NCBI GenBank assembly: GCA_028456385.1
Contig: JALNQF010000832.1
Coordinates: 1-13,028, forward strand
Source: Ophiosphaerella korrae
Taxonomy: Eukaryota > Ascomycota > Dothideomycetes > Pleosporales > Phaeosphaeriaceae
Length of the DNA: 13,028 nucleotides
Direction of reading: 5' to 3'
Within the stretch, counting starts at the first letter, position 1. Every line of letters begins with the position of its first letter. Below, in pieces: positions 8,430 through 13,028 of this stretch. The notes beneath the pieces are model-generated. The model ran no database searches, was not told the origin of the DNA, and saw nothing but the letters and a program-made list of their open reading frames with translations. Both the position numbers and the translations under genes were made by a program.

Positions 8430-8512
8430 CGCTTCTCTATATATATACTATCGAGTATCTAATTGTATATATAATTACGTATTACATATCTAATTGTGTA
8501 ACTTATCTAACA

Positions 8513-8517
8513 CTAAA
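8513..8517. other. TSD CTAAA of E2, right copy
   Basis: Matches 805-809. Element B resumes in phase at 8518 (TTA-ATA-AAA-AAA-GAC, matching A at 4800-4814). Confidence 0.75.
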
Positions 8518-8775
8518 TTAATAAAAAAAGACGCGCTATTTAAGTAGATAAAGGAATAAGATAAAGTATTTAATTAGATTAAGAGAAAGTTTATAGAAAA
8601 CTAAGTTATTAGGATATATAACCTAGACCTACTAGTAATAGTAAAAATAGACGTATCTAACTTAGTCTATAGAATAGTACTAATACAAGAAGTCCTAAAT
8701 ATAAAGTAAAAATATCTAGTTTAATACTTTTCTAAGAAAATAAAGCTAGTAGAGCTTAACTACCTAATCTATAAT
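8518..8775 (+). pseudogene. Element B pol fragment 2: RNase H, first half
   Basis: Continues the protein interrupted at 809. It contains K-K-D-A-L-F-K, Y-N-L-D-L-L-V-I-V-K-I-D (catalytic Asp codon kept), S-N-L-V-Y-R-I, F-S-K-K-I-K-L-V-E-L-N-Y-L-I-Y-N. It parallels A from about 4800 to 5056, with in-frame TAG/TAA codons at Gln and Trp sites. It breaks at the E3 TSD ATAAT (8771-8775) and resumes at 9228 with no loss of codons. Confidence 0.88.
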
Positions 8776-8971
8776 TGTTGCGGGTGTTACTAGGGTCGAC
8801 TTCCTAATACCTAACAGGGTGTTAGTAGATTGAGAGTTAATAGAAAAAGCTCGTGTTATAATCTACAATAGGCTATAACAATAAAAGATGTTTTGCAACT
8901 GTCTAAGTATTGTTACTCGTAGTTAATAATTGAATTGCCGATGCTATCCTAATAATGCGCATTGTTACTGA

Positions 8972-8980
8972 CTATATACC
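8972..8980 (-). promoter_or_regulatory. Putative TATA element in E3
   Basis: On the minus strand this reads GGTATATAG, identical to 1098-1106 in the A LTR and followed in both by a conserved block (GCATTATTA-G/A-GATAG). Conservation between diverged LTRs supports a core promoter role. Confidence 0.45.
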
Positions 8981-8994
8981 TTCGTCTCTTGGGT

Positions 8995-9095
8995 GGCTTC
9001 GTAGCTTCGTGGGTGCCAAGCCTTGCGAAGTCGCGAAGTTCTCTAACTGCCGGCTTCGTGGCTTCGTAAGTGCTAAGCCTTGCGAAGCCGCGAAG
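8995..9095. repeat. Two 44-bp GC-rich hairpin repeats in E3
   Basis: 8995-9038 and 9052-9095 are direct repeats (39 of 44 identical, all five differences transitions) with a 57-bp period. The second copy folds on itself: CTTCGTGGCTTCGTAAG (9054-9070) against CTTGCGAAGCCGCGAAG (9079-9095), 17 pairs with two G-T mismatches, with an eight-base loop. The first is a weaker version. They occupy the U3 position held in A by the AGATTA...TAATCT array. Confidence 0.85.
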
Positions 9096-9227
9096 TCGTC
9101 ACGTGTCCCTATTGTAGTTAACTTCCTAATCAAGTTTATTTCCCTATAGGTCGTATGTGCTGTCATTATCTATGGCGGGGCTGATTGGTTCTAATTAGCT
9201 TACTCTTGTTATAGCCGTAACAATAAT

Positions 9228-10930
9228 AAAGACATTCTAGTAAACTATAAAGTATTTAAATAATAGAGAGTATACTTATAAGACGTAAAATATAATATAA
9301 AGGTCTATATAGACTATAATAATCTTATAAGGTTTAAAATAAATAAGGACCTATTATAACACTATATAAGATAATAGGAATTATAATTAATATTTAAATT
9401 TAAGGTTATATATACAAAAAGAAAAGATAACTAACTAGTAAATACTTTAAGTAGAAGATTAGATTTATAAGAAGAAGTAAATACTACTAGTATTATTCTA
9501 GTTAAGAATAAAGAAAGATATTTAGTCTTAAATATACCTAAGATAGCTATAATACTTAAGAGAAAACGTAGTAAGCTAAAAGAATAGATTTAAAAAGAAA
9601 TAGTAAAAGACTTTAACAAAATAAAGAAACTAGAAATCTAAAATAGATTTATAAAAGCTTATAGAAGAATATATATTCTAAGTAAGATTTAGAAGGAATT
9701 TATATAGTAATTCTATAACCTACTAGTATATAAGTAGTAGAGAATTAAGAAAATACTAAATATACTTTTAAGAGACTATTACATACTATAAGTAAGATAA
9801 CTAGTAACTAAAGTACTATAGAATACAATAGAAATAAATATAATAAGTACGTACTAAATAGAATATTATAACTAGTTAAAGTACTAGAATATCTCTAGAG
9901 AGTTGTTATAATAAACTTTATTACAAAGTTACCTAAGTTAAAAGACCTAATATTAGGAATTAAGTACAATAGAATCCTAATAATAGTAAATAAGCTTATA
10001 AAGTACTTATACTTTAAACTATATAAAGAGAAAAGTAGAATAGACGTTACTATATATTAGGTCTAAGGAACTATAGTTAGCTAGTATAGTATTCTAGATA
10101 AGATTACTATAGATAAAGATATAAGATTTATATTAAAGCTATAGAGAACAATTATAGTATTATTAAGAATAAGATATTAAATATTAATAGTATATTATAT
10201 ATAGATAGATAAATAATTAGAATATATAAATTAGATACTAGAATAGTACTCAAGATACTACTTTAACTATAACTAGAACAATTAAGTATAGCTACTACTT
10301 ATAGTATAGTTAGTATATAATAGTAAAAAGAATATAGTAATAATAGTATTACTTTTTTTTACAAATTAAATATTTAATTATAATATATACTAAACTCTAA
10401 GTAATAAAGAATTTTTAACTTTAAGAAGAGAAAACTTTATAAATAGATTAAAAGAGATATATAATTAACTATAATAAGATATCGAGTTCCTAGAAGATTA
10501 AATAGGAAAGTACTATAATAAGAAATATAGAGAGAGACCCTAATTTAAAGAGGAAGAACAGGTATAGTTAGTATAAAGAAATATTAAAAGTAAATAATTT
10601 ATTTTAAAACTAGATTATATAAAGATAAAACTATACAAGATTAAGAAGAAAGTTATACTAGTTATATTTAGATTAAAACTACTAAGTAAGATAAAGATAT
10701 ACTTAACTTTCTATATAGTACTACTTAAGATAGTACTATAAAACGTAGAACTACCTATATATAAAGTAGATATATATAGAGAATAAGAAGAATAAAAAGT
10801 AAAAGAAATCTTAGAATTCTAGTTATATAATAAAAGAAACTATTACTAAGTAAAGTAAATAAGTAAAGATAAGAAAGAGTAGCTATAAAACGATATATAG
10901 AAACTAGAAGAGTTCTAAAATTAAAACTCT
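9228..10930 (+). pseudogene. Element B pol fragment 3: RNase H end, integrase, chromodomain
   Basis: Resumes RNase H at K-D-I-L and continues through integrase and chromodomain, parallel to A at 5057-6792. The first integrase catalytic Asp is changed to Asn (AAC at 9914). The second Asp (I-D-K-D-I-R-F near 10110-10135) and the Glu remain readable. At 10575-10600 the R-N-I-K-S segment is in frame here but has one extra A in A, which shows where A's frameshift lies. The chromodomain at about 10780-10925 has N-Y-Y-x-V-K followed by TAA where Trp is expected. Mutation is heavier than in A, consistent with greater age or more RIP rounds. Confidence 0.88.
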
Positions 10931-11568
10931 CTAAACTACCTTATAGTAAACTAAGAAAATTAATACTACTAGCGTAAGATAGAGAGACAATAGGAGCACC
11001 TAATACAATAAGAGCTAGAGTAGCCTTTACTATATCCTTAAGGTCTATTTTAGCCTCTAAAGTATAAGACTATATAGATAACTTAGTAATATTATAAGCT
11101 TTTAGCTTATAAAAATAGTCTACGTATACCTAAATTTCTACTATCTTATAAGTAGTCTTAGAGAGTAGGTTATACTAAGCTTACTTAGTAGTAGCTAGCT
11201 ATGATAATAGTCTTTCTCTAGTACGATTAATAACTCTCTCTACACAATTAAGAGGTAATAGATTAAATAGTAATTAAGTACTTATATTCTAAAATTAAGA
11301 TACTAGAAAGAGTAGAATAATATTAGATATTTACTAGAATATATATATTATATACTTTACTATCTTTTAAAGATATAAAATAAGTTAGTTTAAAACTAGC
11401 GTAATAAGAATAAGGAAATATCTTAACTCTATTTTAACTAACCTAGTTAGCAAGTAGTACTTTATTGCATTAGGAACAATAAGGTATAAGAAGTAATAAG
11501 GAGTTAGAGATTAATAAAGAAAATAGGCTAATAACCTTAGCCCTCGAATAGAGAAATAAGAACCTACC
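10931..11568 (+). other. B: post-chromodomain tail, homologous to 6790-7423
   Basis: No known family. It shares S-K-L-R-K-L-I-L-L and D-R-E-T-I-G-A-P blocks with A near its start and the R-I-E-K-x-E-P peptide at its end, but diverges in the middle. Its length is nearly the same as in A, so it is a standing part of this retroelement lineage rather than a chance insertion. Confidence 0.5.
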
Positions 11569-11583
11569 GAAAGAGGGAAATAG
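11569..11583 (+). promoter_or_regulatory. Polypurine tract of element B
   Basis: GAAAGAGGGAAA (11569-11580) is pure purine, followed by TAG and then the LTR start TATTATAG. The same arrangement is seen at 7424-7437 in A. Confidence 0.65.
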
Positions 11584-11655
11584 TATTATAGTAGTAGTAG
11601 AAGAAAACTAGATAGAACTAATTAGCTCTATAATAGAATCTAATATAGTAGGGTA
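11584..11655 (+). repeat. Start of element B 3' LTR, interrupted by C
   Basis: Begins TATTATAG (RIP form of TGTTATAG) and follows the A LTR loosely: GAGAA-type purines, TAGAACTAATTAGCT against TAGAGCTAATTAACCT, then TAGTAGGGTA against GAGTAGGGTA. Homology stops at GGGTA (11655), where transposon C seems to start. The LTR may resume near 12968 (TACTTGAAGT against CCTTGATTAGGAA in A), but that is weak. Confidence 0.6.
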
Positions 11656-11660
11656 ACACG

Positions 11661-11681
11661 AAAAAAAAGTGTAAAAAAAAG
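11661..11681 (+). repeat. Candidate left terminal inverted repeat of C
   Basis: Two runs of eight A separated by GTGT and closed by G; it pairs with 12942-12962 with two mismatches. Confidence 0.45.
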
Positions 11682-12160
11682 TTATAGATTTGAAATAGCT
11701 ATAACTCTACGAATATATTAGTTAAAAATATAACTAAAAAAGAATATTAAAGAGAATATATAGAACTTTAATATAGCTTACTATAATTTTTAATTACTAA
11801 TCGAAATCGAGTTAAAATTTAAAGTGTTTAGAGGACTTTTTTTAATACTAAATTCAACTTAATAGAACTTCTTAAATTAGGTATAAAAATCCTTTATATT
11901 CTAACTATCCCTTATATAGTTAGACTAGATTACGTAACCTAATTTTAAGCTAAGGTTTCTTAACTAAGTTTTTCGTAAAAGAAAGAAGAAAAAAATACCT
12001 ATATTAGTATGTAACCTAATATTACGTAATATATTACTAATCTACTAGTCTATTAAGTATAAAAATACATCTATTATAGTTTTTACTTTTTCTACTCTAT
12101 ATCCTTTAATATAACCTTAAATCTCTCTAAGTTTAAATTAGAAGTTAGCCTTCTTTATAA
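11682..12160. other. AT-rich stretch without a recognisable gene, inside C
   Basis: No protein family is seen in any frame. ATTACGTAACCTAAT near 11930 recurs as GTAACCTAATATTACGTAAT near 12010-12030, partly inverted. It may be the 5' untranslated part of C or a further unrecognised insertion; it is longer than the leader of typical Tc1/mariner elements. Confidence 0.4.
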
Positions 12161-12161
12161 G

Positions 12162-12655
12162 GCTTAAACACCTGTATCTACTATTTCTACTATCCTAAAT
12201 AAAGATTATAAGGCTATTAGAAATGCGATTAACCGAATAAATAAAAACTTAATAATACTCCTACTATTAGCTATGTAAAAGATAGACGTATTATAAAGTT
12301 AAATTCAAGAGCTAAAAGGTAATTAAATAGGGACTTAGAAAGAAGACCTAAGAAAACTAATAATAGATTAATATTCGAAAAAAATATTAAAGTTTTTATT
12401 AGGAGCTTACAACGGTTTATTAAAGAGGAAGGCTATACAATAAATATTACTAATAAAAAACTATTAATTAATAAAAAAAAAGCTATTAAAAGAGTTAGCT
12501 TTTCTAAAGAATAGATAAGAAGGCTAAAAAATAAAGAATTTAGTCTAAAGAAAATAATATGTTTAGAAGAAACTAGTGTATAGTCTAGAAAAGGAGCTAG
12601 GTCTGAATATTATCGAAAAAGGGCAAAAAAGAGGTTAGAAAAGCTCTAATTTCTA
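12162..12655 (+). pseudogene. Degraded Tc1/mariner-like transposase, N-terminal part
   Basis: Frame 1 (12168 on) reads T-P-V-S-T-I-S-T-I-L, like the recognition helix of a helix-turn-helix DNA-binding region. A frameshift near 12250-12262 leads into a frame that reads T-P-T-I-S-Y-V-K, then K-L-N-S-R-A-K-R, R-R-P-K-K-T-N, Q-R-F-I-K-E-E-G-Y, a Lys-rich link, and I-I-C-L-E-E-T-S-V (about 12551-12580). The last motif corresponds to the F-x-D-E-x-x-x block holding the first catalytic Asp of Tc1/mariner transposases; the Asp position is Glu here. Stops sit at likely Gln codons. The rest of the DDE core is not recognisable, so the gene looks truncated. The family call rests on pattern only. Confidence 0.55.
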
Positions 12656-12941
12656 TAACAAATAGAAGTAAGTTTAACTAAAATCCTAATAGGCTAAAAT
12701 ACTCTATTTTACATATACTTTTATTGTAAAAAATTTATTTTTTAATAACTATTATACTAACTACTTTTTTAGCGAAAGGACTAATGATTCAAGTTTAGGG
12801 ATCTATTTAGATAAGAGGAAGATCCGACCTAGAGTTTATTAGGGACCCAATTAATAACAAAACTCTAAACTTATCTCGTAATATCCGTAATATCCTTAAT
12901 AAGCACGTTAAAAAGGCTATTAAACCTAGTAAGTTAACTAT
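12656..12941. other. Unassigned right part of C
   Basis: One frame reads R-D-P-I-N-N-K-T-L-N-L-S-R-N-I-R-N-I-L-N-K-H-V-K-K-A-I-K-P near 12842-12935 without a stop. I do not recognise it, and the catalytic motifs expected of a transposase C-terminus are not seen. Confidence 0.35.
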
Positions 12942-12962
12942 CTTTTTTTTACCCCTTTTTTT
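12942..12962 (-). repeat. Candidate right terminal inverted repeat of C
   Basis: C-T8-ACCCC-T7; complement of 11661-11681 except two positions. Confidence 0.45.
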
Positions 12963-13028
12963 ATTATTACTTGAAGTCTATTTATTATATACTATATATA
13001 ATATTTTAAAAAGTTAACTAGTATATTA

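Larger units (their letters stand above)
7932..8512. mobile_element. Solo LTR E2 (with 810-811), unrelated to A's LTR
   Basis: With A and one AAATA removed, 810-811 plus 7932-8512 form a 583-bp unit. It starts TATTAG (a RIP form of TGTTAG) and ends CTAACA, an inverted-repeat pair typical of LTR ends, flanked by CTAAA. It has no coding signal. TATA-like strings occur (for example around 7985-7992). Hairpin-capable sequences lie at 8330-8364 and 8398-8429. It shows no similarity to the A or E3 LTRs, so it comes from another LTR family. Solo LTRs arise by recombination between the two LTRs of a full element. Orientation is unknown. Confidence 0.65.
8776..9222 (-). mobile_element. Solo LTR E3 (447 bp), weakly mutated relative of A's LTR
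   Basis: Flanked by ATAAT (8771-8775 and 9223-9227), starting TG and ending CA. Its reverse complement aligns with the A LTR at both ends: TTATAGC-type and CTATAACAAGAG start, GGTATATAG, ATGCGCATTATTAGGATAG, and the terminal GTAGATT...AGGAAGTCGACCCTAGTAA. Unlike everything around it, it keeps many CA, TG and CG steps; 8981-9120 is about 55% G+C by hand count. The open frames inside it exist only because stop codons were not created, and show no protein family. It is probably a recent arrival, or a copy that escaped RIP. Confidence 0.92.
11656..12967 (+). mobile_element. Element C: probable Tc1/mariner-type DNA transposon, degraded
   Basis: About 1.3 kb with candidate terminal inverted repeats: 11661-11681 (A8-GTGT-A8-G) and the complement of 12942-12962 (A7-GGGGT-A8-G), 19 of 21 matching. 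TA dinucleotides stand at equal distance outside (11654-11655 and 12968-12969), as expected of TA-targeting Tc1/mariner elements, though TA is common here. A transposase-like fragment lies inside. It interrupts B's LTR. Exact ends are uncertain and the repeats are low in complexity. Confidence 0.5.

Noticed and set aside
7938..8512. Host gene fragment between A and B
   Set aside because: No codon structure is visible; TSD, terminal TG/CA pattern and restored frame of B make it an LTR.
8955..9149. 64-codon plus-strand open frame
   Set aside because: It lies wholly in the U3 region of solo LTR E3. Its repeated residues (A-K-P-C-E twice) simply translate the two 44-bp repeats, and it is open only because E3 escaped stop-creating mutation.
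8972..9166. 64-codon minus-strand open frame
   Set aside because: Same LTR region read on the other strand. No family, no promoter logic, and the opposite frame is equally open.
1..13028. tRNA, rRNA or other structural RNA genes
   Set aside because: I saw no cloverleaf, A/B box pair or conserved rRNA core in a visual read of both strands; this was not an exhaustive covariance search.

Overview
The window looks like a piece of AT-rich, gene-poor heterochromatin from a filamentous ascomycete (Pezizomycotina). Species cannot be told. It holds no intact protein-coding gene. Nearly all of it is transposon sequence rich in TA, TAG and TAA and poor in CA and TG, as left by repeat-induced point mutation (RIP, C-to-T on either strand). 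Recognisable protein domains are peppered with TAG/TAA where CAG, CAA or TGG stood, and with Tyr codons where Cys or His is expected. This pattern is the basis for the organism call.

The layout is a nest of insertions whose boundaries can be read from target-site duplications (TSDs). (1) The oldest layer, element B, is a plus-strand Ty3/gypsy chromodomain retrotransposon remnant. It survives in three pieces (about 129-809, 8518-8775, 9228-11583) plus the start of its 3' LTR at 11584. (2) An unrelated 583-bp solo LTR, E2 (810-811 plus 7932-8512, TSD CTAAA), landed in B at the RT/RNase H junction. (3) Element A, a full-length 7,115-bp chromodomain gypsy element (812-7926, two 489-bp LTRs, TSD AAATA), landed two bases inside E2. 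(4) A 447-bp minus-strand solo LTR, E3 (8776-9222, TSD ATAAT), distantly related to A's LTR, sits in B's RNase H. It is far less mutated and stands out as a GC-rich island. (5) A probable Tc1/mariner-type DNA transposon, C (about 11656-12967), interrupts B's 3' LTR. Removing E2+A and E3 with one TSD copy each rejoins B in the same reading frame as A, which confirms the reconstruction.

Element A reads LTR, gag with two CCHC knuckles, an unassigned linker, protease, reverse transcriptase, RNase H, integrase, chromodomain, an unassigned conserved tail, polypurine tract, LTR. Its 5' and 3' LTRs differ at 28 positions by my count, all transitions and with no gaps, so they record RIP rather than age. 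In related fungal elements the chromodomain is known to direct integration to H3K9-methylated chromatin; insertions piling up in RIP-mutated DNA here fit that, but this is inference. I see no new functional system. The points most worth following are the nest itself, the barely mutated E3 island with its hairpin repeats, and two conserved but unassigned stretches of the retroelement polyprotein.
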